Positions 37,660-46,690 of a stretch of 64,000 nucleotides of DNA are shown in pieces. Both the position numbers and the translations under genes were made by a program. The DNA lies in contig NZ_CP036278.1 in the NCBI RefSeq assembly GCF_007748035.1, positions 3,782,001-3,846,000 of the forward strand, in the 5' to 3' direction. Every line of letters starts with the position of its first letter. Position 1 is the stretch's first letter. Below the pieces are notes generated by a model. It had not been told where the DNA came from. It searched no databases and saw nothing but the letters and a program-made list of their open reading frames with translations. The stretch comes from Aeoliella mucimassa (GTDB lineage Bacteria; Planctomycetota; Planctomycetia; Pirellulales; Lacipirellulaceae).

Positions 37660-38109
37660 TCACTTGCTGGCGTTCTGATGCTTCTCCAACCGCTCATGGA
37701 TGAGCATGAGTTGGTCGCGAAGTCCATCGAGTTCGGTTTTCGACATCCCGTCGGTGGCACACTTCTTCACACGATCCTTGCATTGCAGCACCCGCTTCCA
37801 GACGTCTTCGGCGGCCGGGGTCGGCACAATGCGATACTTCCGACGGTCTTCTTCGCAAGTTTTCCGCTCAATCAGTCCATCGCGCTGCATACGATCGACA
37901 ACCGAAACGATGGTCGACGGTTCGACTCCCGAACAACGCGCTAGCTCGGCTTGCGACAGATCGCCCTTCAAGGCGAGCCAGGCGAGGATCTGAAACTGGC
38001 GGTACGAGATGCCGACCTCCGACAATTCGGCATTCATCATGCTTTCGAGTCGATGGGCACACATGTGCAACCAGTACCCGATGTCGGTAGTAAAGTCGTG
38101 CCTGAGCAA
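37660..38109 (-). CDS. MarR-family transcriptional regulator
   Basis: A 149-residue regulator. It starts with TTG at 38109, supported by AGAGGT seven bases upstream and no ATG that keeps the first helix. The winged helix-turn-helix is GDLSQAELARCSGVEPSTIVSVVDRM, shown as QAELARCSGVEPSTIV, and the wing contains RDGLIERKTCEEDRRKYRI, cited as EEDRRKYRI. As the first gene of the RND operon it probably represses its own promoter and is relieved by a pump substrate. A dyad at 38123-38155 just upstream is a fair operator candidate. Confidence 0.9.
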   Translation of the reverse strand: MLRHDFTTDIGYWLHMCAHRLESMMNAELSEVGISYRQFQILAWLALKGDLSQAELARCSGVEPSTIVSVVDRMQRDGLIERKTCEEDRRKYRIVPTPAAEDVWKRVLQCKDRVKKCATDGMSKTELDGLRDQLMLIHERLEKHQNASK

Positions 38110-38516
38110 AGGGGGACCTCTAATTAGTTAGACATCAAATGGTTAGCCTACTAATCATATAATCCCAGAAGGGAACGACCAGAACGGATTCCCGATGCAA
38201 GCAGAAGAAAGTTTTGAATTGCGGATTACTGAGTTACTCACTCATCGGCATGCCGAACCACAGATAGTGCAATCCACCTACACCTAAGTGGCACACTTGA
38301 AATGTGAATTACGCGAGCCCGAACGCTACGAATGTTGATAGCCACATTCTTTTTCACGATCGCGCAAGAATGACGCGGAGAGCGCTAGTCGGCTAACGCA
38401 CGACTATCGCAAGAGACGTTGGCCGCAGCAAAGGTTCGCGCTACGAACCAGTGGTTTACAAGAAAGCGCAGAACTCGACTACTGAATAATCGAGGGAAGA
38501 GTACCACCCAGCAATG
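38110..38516. other. Intergenic region of 407 bases, no gene
   Basis: It lies between the MarR gene start and the 3' end of the Bat operon, both on the minus strand. The first 50 bases hold the MarR operator candidate. In the rest I see no open frame with protein character, no RNA gene and no clear terminator for the Bat operon. Confidence 0.6.
38123..38155. promoter_or_regulatory. Candidate MarR operator
   Basis: ATTAGTTAG at 38123-38131 and CCTACTAAT at 38147-38155 form an imperfect inverted repeat (7 of 9 positions) with a 15-base spacer, 14 bases above the TTG start of the MarR gene. This position is typical for MarR autorepression. The match is by eye only. Confidence 0.4.
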
Positions 38517-41309
38517 CTATAGACAGACGACCTGTTCGCTGCGGAGCCAACCATCCCCGCCCGATGCCTGGCGAACCTTGAGCCAGTCGCCACGCTGCTT
38601 GACCACTTGCACCGCGTCTCCTTCGGAGAGCTTGGCACCGCTCTCGGAAAACCGATTACCATCCCCTTCGCGCAAGTTGACTTCGGCAACCGTAACGATG
38701 GCCTGCGACTCACTCGTCGCAGGCCAGTTGGCGAAATAGCCACTGGCCGCCAGTACGGTGACCAAAGCCGAAACCGTCGCGAGCGACTTCCAGGCGAATC
38801 GGCGGCCGATCACCCGCAAGCCGATAACGAGCCACAGCGCGCACCACCCAGCCAGCGCGGTCATCCCCAGCGTTCGCAGACCGATGCGCTCGAGCAACCA
38901 CTGATTCGCGAGCGGCAGCAGATCGTTCAAATCCACCGAAGTAGCTTCAGCGGACTCTGAAGAACGACTGGCCAACAGTCTGCGGGCGTGCTGCAGATTC
39001 GTCAGCGCAGTCGGATGGGTGGGGTCGATCGCTAGCGCCCGCTCGTAGTAAGCGATCGCCTTGCCGAGTTCCCCCGCCTGCAGATAAGCGTTCGCGGTAT
39101 TTGTAAACAACTGGCTGTTTCGAATGCCACTGTCGACCAGCAGTTCGTACTTGGCTGCCGCATCGGCAAAGCCTTGCTTGGCCTCGGCCGAGTCGTCGCT
39201 GGTGACCTGCAAGGCCTGCTGATAGGCAGTGTTCGCCTCGTTGAACAGGGCGAGCTGCTGATCGTGCGTGAGCAAAGCAGCTTGACTCGTGTTTGAAGGT
39301 GCGGCTGCCAGGCTGTTTGCTGCCATGGCCATCGCCAGAACCAGGAAATTGGCCACCCGGTGGGGAGAAAGGCCATTTTGTTTCGTCTGCCGCGCAGGCG
39401 TGGGGGTACGACGACTGCGAAGCAAGTGACTCTGCAGCCCGGCGACCACTGCATGTGCCTCTTGCTTGATGGTTTCGACCGGCACCGGTCGGCTGACTCC
39501 GCTCGCGTGCACTTGCTGCGCGGCCTGAAACACACGTTCGCAGCGGACCGCGAGAGAATGCTCTCCCCAGGCTCGTAACCGACCCAGGATGGCCGAAGTG
39601 TCCCCGCGCCCGCTTGGTAGCTTCAGTCGCACACCGAGGTAGTGCGCCAGTTCATCGGCCACCTCTGGAATCGTCATGGCGTTCGTCAAACGAGCGTCGA
39701 TGCGATGCATGCCCCATCCCCAGCGAGCCAGGAGCGACGCACAATCGCTACGGTACTTGGCAATTCCGATTCCCACCACGATCGTCGGTGGCAACGCAAT
39801 CACCACCAAGGCGGACCACGGAATCGCCCGGCGCGGCGATTCGTTTGAGAGCACGCTGTTGTCCGAAGCATTGTGGAACGTCGCCGACGTGTCTGCAGGC
39901 GACATGCCATCGTCCGCGGAGGGTACGTCTGCCCCCGCCTGCCCGCCGACAATCGCATCCATGGCCAACGTGTCGGCCTCGTTCACGTGAATACGAACCG
40001 GCTTGCTATGCACGGTAACGTACTTCTGCTGCAGTGGATCGAAGTAGGTAAACGGAATAGCTGGGATTTCTTTGATGCCAGCTTTCCGCGGCCGAATCGA
40101 AGCGGAGAACAGTTTGCGGTCACCCTGCACGAAGCCTGCGAGTGGGCCACGTGGCACTTTGAAATCGGCAGTGAGTTCTGGCAACTCGTCGAGCGGTGGG
40201 GCCTGCACCAGCTCCATCGGTCCCGTGCCTACGATGCCGATGAGCAGCTCGATCGGATCGCCCGCTTTCACGACCACCTGACGAGCTTCGGTAACGATTT
40301 GGTACTCGCCAACCGCTCCGCGATAGTCATCCGGGCGGCCTTCGCTGGGGATCGGTTGCACGTTGATCGGATCGACCTCCGCGTCGGCGACGATCGGCCG
40401 AGTGGAGCGCACCACGAGTCGCTGCCCGAAGGGGGAGGGAAAGTCGTCTCGCCCCATTCGACTTGGCATTCCCCCTGGCAAATCGTCGAAGAAGGTGCCG
40501 AACGGATCGCGAGCCGCTCCCAGCTGGGTGGGATAGTCGACGATCACGTGAACATCCTCCGCATCGATCTTGCCAGGGCTTTGCGGATAGATGGTCGCTT
40601 CGATCTGATATAAGTAGTAACTATGCTCAACGCCGTCGGAGTCTTTGCGAATCACCTCTTTCGCGCCGGGCCGCTCGCGGTTGTGGGCCATCTCGAGCAT
40701 GCGATCTTGGAACATGCCCCAACTCGAACGCGGCGAGACCATTTGCCACATATCGCCGGCAGACAAGGTGAGCTGCCGCTCGCTGTCGCGATAGGGTCGC
40801 AGCCAGATCTTCAAGGTGAGATCGAGCGCCTGCCCAACGTAGATTTGCTTCTCTTTGCCAGCGATCTCGACAAACAGCAAGTCGCCGGTCTCACTTTTCG
40901 AAGCCATAAACTCGATATTGCGAGTCTGATGCTCCTCGCCATCGGCGCGGATAGTAATGGCAGGCAACTCAAACCGCCCGACCCGCAGCGGGGTGAGTTC
41001 GTAGCTGTAGGTTACCGAACTAGTTCGGGTGGTCACTCCGTTGATGCTCGTAATTTGAGTGCTCTTGCCAGGTGCGCCTTGCGAGCGGATTTCGACACCA
41101 TCCACGGTTGGCATCACCGGGGGATCGAAGTCCTTCGCGTTGCGAATCTGAATCTGCAACCGGACCGGCATCCCCACGTAGGTATCCTTGGACGAGATTC
41201 CTACACGCACATCGGCTGCCGAGGCGGGCAACATGCTGGCCGCCAGCCCCAGGGCCAGTAGCGCCGAGATTCGATAGATGTTGTTTGCGTAATACATATC
41301 GAGGGTCAT
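38517..41309 (-). CDS. BatD-like protein fused to BatE-like TPR and SH3 domains
   Basis: About 930 residues from the ATG at 41309 (a TTG at 41333 would overlap batC). After a signal peptide ending in ASA comes a long region of immunoglobulin-like modules: VGISSKDTYVGMPVRLQIQI, VEIAGKEKQIYVGQALDL, and RQVVVKAGDPIELLIGIVGTG, typical of BatD (oxygen tolerance). A membrane helix lies near WSALVVIALPPTIVVGIGIA. The last third has TPRs (AYLQAGELGKAIAYYERALAI) and ends with a bacterial SH3 domain (AEVNLREGDGN, GDWLKVRQASGGDGWLR), the usual content of BatE. It likely acts in the cell envelope with the VWA proteins encoded upstream. Confidence 0.86.
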   Translation of the reverse strand: MTLDMYYANNIYRISALLALGLAASMLPASAADVRVGISSKDTYVGMPVRLQIQIRNAKDFDPPVMPTVDGVEIRSQGAPGKSTQITSINGVTTRTSSVTYSYELTPLRVGRFELPAITIRADGEEHQTRNIEFMASKSETGDLLFVEIAGKEKQIYVGQALDLTLKIWLRPYRDSERQLTLSAGDMWQMVSPRSSWGMFQDRMLEMAHNRERPGAKEVIRKDSDGVEHSYYLYQIEATIYPQSPGKIDAEDVHVIVDYPTQLGAARDPFGTFFDDLPGGMPSRMGRDDFPSPFGQRLVVRSTRPIVADAEVDPINVQPIPSEGRPDDYRGAVGEYQIVTEARQVVVKAGDPIELLIGIVGTGPMELVQAPPLDELPELTADFKVPRGPLAGFVQGDRKLFSASIRPRKAGIKEIPAIPFTYFDPLQQKYVTVHSKPVRIHVNEADTLAMDAIVGGQAGADVPSADDGMSPADTSATFHNASDNSVLSNESPRRAIPWSALVVIALPPTIVVGIGIAKYRSDCASLLARWGWGMHRIDARLTNAMTIPEVADELAHYLGVRLKLPSGRGDTSAILGRLRAWGEHSLAVRCERVFQAAQQVHASGVSRPVPVETIKQEAHAVVAGLQSHLLRSRRTPTPARQTKQNGLSPHRVANFLVLAMAMAANSLAAAPSNTSQAALLTHDQQLALFNEANTAYQQALQVTSDDSAEAKQGFADAAAKYELLVDSGIRNSQLFTNTANAYLQAGELGKAIAYYERALAIDPTHPTALTNLQHARRLLASRSSESAEATSVDLNDLLPLANQWLLERIGLRTLGMTALAGWCALWLVIGLRVIGRRFAWKSLATVSALVTVLAASGYFANWPATSESQAIVTVAEVNLREGDGNRFSESGAKLSEGDAVQVVKQRGDWLKVRQASGGDGWLRSEQVVCL

Positions 41310-41326
41310 GCTTCGGTTTCTATTCG

Positions 41327-42535
41327 TTACCAATCGCGATCGACCGGGATGTGGCGGTCACGCTCAGCCGCTTGACGACGCAGCCGGCGGAGCATTTCGC
41401 GGTCGCGAATCGCTTGCAGCATTTTTTCGGCTTCTTCTTCGGTCATCTCCCCTTCCTTCACTCCTTGGACGGTCTGGCCTTCGGCAGCTTCGCTCGACGA
41501 ATCTTCCTGCGACTCCGCAGCCGACAGCTCGCCCTGCGGAGGTTGCTTGCGCTCATTCGCGGAATCCTCCGTCGCGGATTGGTCGCCCTGAGTCTCTGGC
41601 GCTTCCGCCTCGTTCGACTCGGAAGCGGGCTTCTTGTTCGACGTCTTCGCCCTCTGCTCGGAGTCAGGGCGAGAATCGGCTTGCTGGTTCTCTTCGGCGG
41701 AAGCCTCTTGCGAATCCGACGACTGGTCAGCCGACTCTTCTTGCTTGGTTTGTTCTCCTTCTTGAGCGTCTTGCGACTGCTGTTCGTTTTGCTGCTCTTC
41801 CTTTGCCGAGGTTTCCGACGGCTGCGATTTGTTCTCCTGGTCACTCTCCTGCTGCATGCTTTCCTGCTGCTGACCGTCGGACTGCTGACTATTTTCTTGG
41901 TCGCTGGAAGACTCGTTTTGCTCTTGCTCTTGTTGTTCTTGCTCTTTCTGCTCCGGTTCTTCTTGCTTCTCCTGTTGTTCCAGTTCTTGCTGTTGTCGCT
42001 CCTGTTCTTCTCGCTTCTCTTGTTCTTGCTGTTCGCGGAGTCGATCGATCATCCGCGCGGCCAGCTCGATGTTCGCCCGCGTGTCGTCGTCGGTGGAATC
42101 GATCTCCAGAGCACTACGGTAGTGCCTAATCGCCGACTGAAGTCGCTCGATTGCTATCGAGCGATCCTTTTCGGCCATCTGTAGCCCCGTAACGTAATCG
42201 CAATTGCCCAAATTGAACCGGGCGTTAGCGGCGAGCCGATCGTCGTCGGCCGCGGCGACCGACTCGAACTGCTCGGCAGCGGCCGCGATGTCGCCCTGCT
42301 TGTAGTGGGCGAGGCCGTAGTTGTATTTGAGTACCGGCGACGGAGGGCCCAGCTCCTGCAACTTCTCGTACCCAGCCATCGCCCCGGCCAAGTCGCCATC
42401 GGCAAGCAACTTGTTCGCTTGATTCAGCTCGGCTGCCTGTTTCGCTACCTGCTCTGAAGGCAACTCAGCCGCATCCGACCGACTGCCAGCAGTCAGTAGC
42501 ACAACTAAGACGATAAAGAGTGTTCTTGTGGACAT
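41327..42535 (-). CDS. BatC-like TPR protein with long Gln/Glu-rich tail
   Basis: About 402 residues from the ATG at 42535, five bases after the upstream gene, with a signal peptide ending near SDAAE. Residues about 30-150 are TPR units (KYNYGLAHYKQGDIAAAAEQF, NARFNLGNCDY, AIRHYRSALEIDSTDDDTRANIE). About 220 residues of glutamine, glutamate, serine and lysine follow, ending in a basic helix (MLQAIRDREMLRRLRRQ). BatC proteins have this TPR-plus-low-complexity plan. It is predicted to be periplasmic or membrane-associated and to scaffold the VWA proteins. The biochemical role is unknown. Confidence 0.85.
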   Translation of the reverse strand: MSTRTLFIVLVVLLTAGSRSDAAELPSEQVAKQAAELNQANKLLADGDLAGAMAGYEKLQELGPPSPVLKYNYGLAHYKQGDIAAAAEQFESVAAADDDRLAANARFNLGNCDYVTGLQMAEKDRSIAIERLQSAIRHYRSALEIDSTDDDTRANIELAARMIDRLREQQEQEKREEQERQQQELEQQEKQEEPEQKEQEQQEQEQNESSSDQENSQQSDGQQQESMQQESDQENKSQPSETSAKEEQQNEQQSQDAQEGEQTKQEESADQSSDSQEASAEENQQADSRPDSEQRAKTSNKKPASESNEAEAPETQGDQSATEDSANERKQPPQGELSAAESQEDSSSEAAEGQTVQGVKEGEMTEEEAEKMLQAIRDREMLRRLRRQAAERDRHIPVDRDW

Positions 42536-42540
42536 ATCGA

Positions 42541-43659
42541 TCACGCTGCATTCGATGGTTCGTTGACTTCGGAGGATCTCTGCGACGTGCTGGACTCGGC
42601 TCGCTCGAGCATAGCCGCGCTTGCAGTGGCTTGCGCAACTTGGCGTCGAGGCCAGGTGGAGATCACCACCTCGGTCAGCAGCAACAGCAGTGCGGGAGCC
42701 AGCAGCCATTGGAAGCGAGCTTCGTACTGCTCGATGGTTGCCGACTCGAACTCGGTTTGTTCCACGCTGGCGATGTATCGGTGATACACCTGGCTCATGT
42801 TGACTTGCTTGGTGCCTGCTGGAATGTAAGCCCCTTCGGTCTCGACAGCGACTTGCCGCAGGATGTCGCCATTGAGTTTCGACCAGACTTGCTCTCCTTC
42901 ATACTGCACGTAAGTGTTGCGACGATTGTCGGCCACCGGAATCCGAGCGCCCTGATTCATGTCGCCGAGCCCGATGGTAAAGATGCGCACGCCCGACTCG
43001 TCGTGCACCTTCTTGGCAATGGCCACAGGATCGCTCTGTTGGTCTTCACCGTCGGTAATGATCACCATCGCCTTGTGGGCGTTCAGCTTGGTCAAGAACG
43101 ACTCCGAGGCCACCTCAATGGCTTCGCCCAGTCGCGAGCCTCCGCGGCGGACGCTTTGCGGGCCGACCTCTTCGAGCGATTGCTTGAAGTCGTCATAGTG
43201 CGTGGTGAGTGGGATCTCTTGCTTGGCATCGCCGGCAAACACAACCAACCCCACGCGATCGCCGGTCATCTCGTCGACCACATCCATGATCTGCTGCTTG
43301 GCTCGCGCCAGCCGACTCGGCGAGGCATCCTCGGCCAGCATCGACCGCGACACATCGAGCACGAACATCACCTCGATGCCTTTCTGCGGTACTTCGCGCG
43401 CCACCTTGCCCCATCGCACGTCGACGAGTGCGATAACCATCAAGCACATCGACAGCAGCACCAGACACGATGCCAGCAGGTTACGCCATTTCGTCCCGCC
43501 GGGAAACACCCGCCCAACGAGATTCGCAGTGACAAACCGCCCCCTGGCTCGCTTGCGGGCGACGACCGCCAGCACCATGGCGACCACCACGACCGCTGGC
43601 AGCCATAACCAGATGAGCTGGCCCGAATTGCCGATTTGGATGTCCATTGAATTGAGCAT
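42541..43659 (-). CDS. BatB-like VWA domain membrane protein
   Basis: About 372 residues from the ATG at 43659, with an ATG at 43647 also possible. Two N-terminal membrane helices (LIWLWLPAVVVVAMVLAVVA and a second near residues 55-75) precede a von Willebrand A domain with a complete MIDAS: DVSRSM, a later threonine in the VVFAGDAKQEIPLTT strand, and IITDGEDQQSD. A third helix lies near the C-terminus. It pairs with the BatA-like protein encoded just upstream, probably as a metal-dependent adhesion module at the inner membrane. The start lies 10 bases before the end of that gene's neighbour region, fitting one operon. Confidence 0.88.
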   Translation of the reverse strand: MLNSMDIQIGNSGQLIWLWLPAVVVVAMVLAVVARKRARGRFVTANLVGRVFPGGTKWRNLLASCLVLLSMCLMVIALVDVRWGKVAREVPQKGIEVMFVLDVSRSMLAEDASPSRLARAKQQIMDVVDEMTGDRVGLVVFAGDAKQEIPLTTHYDDFKQSLEEVGPQSVRRGGSRLGEAIEVASESFLTKLNAHKAMVIITDGEDQQSDPVAIAKKVHDESGVRIFTIGLGDMNQGARIPVADNRRNTYVQYEGEQVWSKLNGDILRQVAVETEGAYIPAGTKQVNMSQVYHRYIASVEQTEFESATIEQYEARFQWLLAPALLLLLTEVVISTWPRRQVAQATASAAMLERAESSTSQRSSEVNEPSNAA

Positions 43660-43669
43660 GGGAGGAATG

Positions 43670-44767
43670 TCAGGCAAGTTCACGAAACAGGGTGTTAGCA
43701 AGAATCACCCGCGAAGCGAGCAATCCCAACGCGACCAGCACCAAGGGGGGACACGCCCACGAACCGAGGGATCCGCCTTGGATAGCAAGCTCGCGATAGT
43801 CGACAAAATGCCGCTCTTCGATTTTGGTTTTCTCCAGCTGATCGATTTCGTGATAGATCTCGGTTAGCGACTCGGTATCGGTAGCACGAAAGTACTTACC
43901 ACCGGTGACTTCGGCTATTTGCTTGAGCGTGTCCTCGTCGATGTTTACTTCGGCCCACTCAATCTGTTGCCGCCCGGTGAAGGGATTCATCACTGGCACT
44001 GGGGCCCGCCCGCGGGTGCCGACTCCGATGGTGTAGATCTTGATGTCTTTCTTCTTCGCCAGTTCGGCCGCTTGTTGCGGATCGACCTCACCAGCATTGT
44101 TTTCACCATCGGTGAGCAGCAACACCACTTTGCTCTTCACCTTTTCGTCCTGCCGGTCGTCGAGCGAGGCGAGCTTCTCTACAGCCAGGCTAACCGCGTC
44201 GCCCAAGGCGGTGCCATCTTCCGATCGCTGGCTGACGATCTCCTGGCGAATCAACTGGTTGGTTACAAACGGATGATCAAGCGTCGGCGGAGTAATTGCG
44301 TCGGCATAGCCCGCGAATGTGATTAGCCCCACCAGGTCGCTCACTCTGCCGGACAGCGAATCGGATTCGTCGGACTCGTCCGCATCGGTGTCGCCAACGA
44401 TGAATCGACTGGCAACATTCTTGATGGCGGTCAAACGGTCGACTTGTTTGCCATCGATCTTAAAATCGAGCGCCCGCATACTTCCCGAACGATCCACAAC
44501 CATCTCAATGGCAATGCCATCGGCATCGATCACCGTCTGCTCCCGACCCTCGCGGGGACGCGCTAAGGCGACAATCGCCACAGCAATAGCGGCCAAGGTC
44601 AGCACCGCAGGAAGCCAGGCGAGACGCTGCCGCCAGGTGGGGCGTAGATGCTGCAGCGATTCGGTAGAGCTAAACGGTACCGCCGTATTCCGCCCCCCCG
44701 CACACAACCGCCAGGCGATCAGGGGAAGCAGGAGTAGTAGCAGGAGCACCCAGGGATCATGAAACAT
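43670..44767 (-). CDS. BatA-like VWA domain membrane protein
   Basis: A 365-residue protein starting at 44767, overlapping the previous gene by 11 bases. It opens with a membrane helix (LLLLLLLPLIAW), has a second near residues 50-70, then a VWA domain whose MIDAS is VVDRSGSM, with LITFAGYADAITPPT and LLTDGENNAGE. A long acidic insert (DTDADESDESDS) lies in the domain. A last helix is near ACPPLVLVALGLLASRVI. BatA and BatB proteins are thought to act with MoxR ATPases in metal insertion or envelope stress; the partner MoxR is at the head of this operon. Confidence 0.9.
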   Translation of the reverse strand: MFHDPWVLLLLLLLPLIAWRLCAGGRNTAVPFSSTESLQHLRPTWRQRLAWLPAVLTLAAIAVAIVALARPREGREQTVIDADGIAIEMVVDRSGSMRALDFKIDGKQVDRLTAIKNVASRFIVGDTDADESDESDSLSGRVSDLVGLITFAGYADAITPPTLDHPFVTNQLIRQEIVSQRSEDGTALGDAVSLAVEKLASLDDRQDEKVKSKVVLLLTDGENNAGEVDPQQAAELAKKKDIKIYTIGVGTRGRAPVPVMNPFTGRQQIEWAEVNIDEDTLKQIAEVTGGKYFRATDTESLTEIYHEIDQLEKTKIEERHFVDYRELAIQGGSLGSWACPPLVLVALGLLASRVILANTLFRELA

Positions 44768-45758
44768 GCTGCCCTCCTGTTGGTTGTGCCTGCATTGGCT
44801 GCTCGCACTCGGCGATCAGCCCCCGGGCGTCGTCGAATGCTTGCTGCAGTGCGGGCAGTTCCACTTCACTACGGGCGAACTTTATGTTGTCGGCGATCGC
44901 CATGAGCGATTCGAGTCGCTGGGCCGGATGCTCTGGAAGCTCCATCGTCTGGGCCGCGATGCTCAAGAACTCAGGCGTCGTACGAGCACGAATTGGCAGA
45001 GCGTACTGCAACTCGAAGTACTGCCGAACGATTTCGACCAGCTCGTTGTACACGAGAGCACCATCAACCGACGGCCCCGCCAGCAGTTGCTGCAGGTCCT
45101 CGATTTCCAAGAGAGCCCACTTAGCTGGCGAGAGAGTCTTCTTTCGCATCAATAGCACCGTTGTTGCCAGCACCGCGACACCAACTACGCCGGCCCCAAC
45201 AATCCACCACACGATCTGTCCGCCTGAGTTCGTCGATGGAATCTCGATATCGACAGGGTCTTTCACATCGTGCAACTTCGTGGGATCCGTTTGGTCTTCC
45301 AGCAAGCTGGCGATAGTCACCACCAACGGCTCGCTTTGCATAGCGTAAAACGTCTCGGGACGAGCAGTCGTAGCAACTTGAACATCGAGCGACGGAATCG
45401 TTTGCTCGCCGGTTCTGAGCGATTCCAATAGCGCAGTTAGCTTCCATAGCCTTTGGTTCGAACCATCGCCGAGGGGAATATCCTCTACGGAAGTTTGACT
45501 CAGCACGTCGAGTTCGCCGAGTTTGTCCGGCAAGCGGGGCAAGCGGACTTGCGTTCCACTGGGAGCAGTGACTTCGAGCACGAACTCCATCGGATCGGCC
45601 ACCAGAGCGGTGGACTTATCGACTTGCGCATGGATGGCAACGTCGTCCAGCGAGCCAGCTGCTTGAGAAGCAGCCTGAGCGGGACCCGCATTCCAACTGG
45701 CAGCAGCAGCTAGCAAGACGAGGCAAAGGACAGCGATGCTTTGTCGAGAAGTTTTCAC
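44757..45758 (-). CDS. Bat-operon membrane protein of unknown role (DUF4381-like)
   Basis: About 333 residues from the GTG at 45758, chosen because it makes a GTGA overlap with the DUF58 stop and follows GGGAGA; a longer frame to 45911 lacks family character. A signal peptide (AVLCLVLLAAAASWNAGPAQAA) is followed by an immunoglobulin-like region (DKSTALVADPMEFVLEVTAPSG), a membrane helix (VWWIVGAGVVGVAVLATTVLL) and a helical cytoplasmic part rich in charged residues. Proteins in this position of Bat operons often carry DUF4381. It probably links the membrane-anchored VWA proteins to the MoxR/DUF58 pair, but no function is shown. Confidence 0.75.
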   Translation of the reverse strand: MKTSRQSIAVLCLVLLAAAASWNAGPAQAASQAAGSLDDVAIHAQVDKSTALVADPMEFVLEVTAPSGTQVRLPRLPDKLGELDVLSQTSVEDIPLGDGSNQRLWKLTALLESLRTGEQTIPSLDVQVATTARPETFYAMQSEPLVVTIASLLEDQTDPTKLHDVKDPVDIEIPSTNSGGQIVWWIVGAGVVGVAVLATTVLLMRKKTLSPAKWALLEIEDLQQLLAGPSVDGALVYNELVEIVRQYFELQYALPIRARTTPEFLSIAAQTMELPEHPAQRLESLMAIADNIKFARSEVELPALQQAFDDARGLIAECEQPMQAQPTGGQHVS

Positions 45759-46630
45759 GATCGATTCTCCCTTCGATGGAAGAAGCGACGCAGTGGCTCG
45801 ACAAAATCTTCGCCGGTGTAAACATGGATCGGATCGAGGTTCAGCCGGCGGAATAGAGTATCTCGCTCCTGCATTCGGCGTTCGGCGAACTCCCGATACG
45901 CTTCTCGACACGCCCGACTATTGGTATCGAGGGTGACCACTTTGCCAGTCTCCGCATCGCGAAGTCGCACCAGGCCGACCTTCGGCATTTCGAGTTCCCG
46001 CTGATCGGCGACCACTACGGGTATGATGTCGTGCTTGCTACGAGCAACCTTCAGCGCCTTTTCGTACCCGGTATCCTGGAAGTCGCTCACCACAAACACC
46101 ACCGTGCGGCGCGACATCGTGCGATTCAAATGCTCTAACGCAGTGGACAGACTGGTACCAGTTCCCATCGGAGTGCAATACAACAGCTCGCGAATAAGTC
46201 GCAACACATGACGCGTCCCCTTGCGGGGCGGTACAAACTTTTCGATGCCATCGGTAAAAAGCGTCAGGCCAACTCGGTCGTTACCCTTGATCGCCGAGAA
46301 AGCCAGGGTCGCGCTCAATTCGGTCACTTGCTCACGTTTGGTTTGCCAGTTCGACCCCATGCCTTGCGAACCACTCTGATCCACCAGCAGCATGACCGCC
46401 ATCTCGCGTTCTTCGCGAAACAACTTCACGTAGGGATGACCGGTACGGGCAGTGACGTTCCAATCGATCGAGCGGATGTCGTCGCCGAATTGATACGGTC
46501 GGACCTCTTCGAACTCGATACCACTCCCCCGAAAGGCAGAGTCCCACTGCCCAGCCAGCAATTCATCGACGATGTGAGTCGTATGAATCTGGATTCGTCG
46601 GATCTTCTTGATGATTTCGCGCGGTAACAT
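45755..46630 (-). CDS. DUF58 protein
   Basis: A 291-residue DUF58 protein. Hallmarks are GIEFEEVRPYQFGDDIRSIDWNVTAR, given here as EEVRPYQFGDDIRSIDWN, then KLFREEREMAVMLLVDQSGS, whose DQSGS is a VWA-like MIDAS, and VVFVVSDFQD. DUF58 proteins nearly always sit next to MoxR ATPases, as here (60 bases apart), and are thought to be their partners in folding or activating membrane or metal proteins. No membrane helix is seen. The GTGA overlap with the next gene supports translational coupling. Confidence 0.93.
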   Translation of the reverse strand: MLPREIIKKIRRIQIHTTHIVDELLAGQWDSAFRGSGIEFEEVRPYQFGDDIRSIDWNVTARTGHPYVKLFREEREMAVMLLVDQSGSQGMGSNWQTKREQVTELSATLAFSAIKGNDRVGLTLFTDGIEKFVPPRKGTRHVLRLIRELLYCTPMGTGTSLSTALEHLNRTMSRRTVVFVVSDFQDTGYEKALKVARSKHDIIPVVVADQRELEMPKVGLVRLRDAETGKVVTLDTNSRACREAYREFAERRMQERDTLFRRLNLDPIHVYTGEDFVEPLRRFFHRRENRS

Positions 46631-46690
46631 TCGTTGTTAGCTTGGTTGAGTGATGGAGAACCCCTTCCCTTCGCTTGGATCTTGTCGGCA

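Noticed and set aside
41072-42184. A leucine-rich plus-strand frame that looks like a many-helix membrane protein
   Set aside because: It is the complement of the Gln/Glu-rich codons of the BatC-like gene, which read as Leu/Phe/Val on the other strand.
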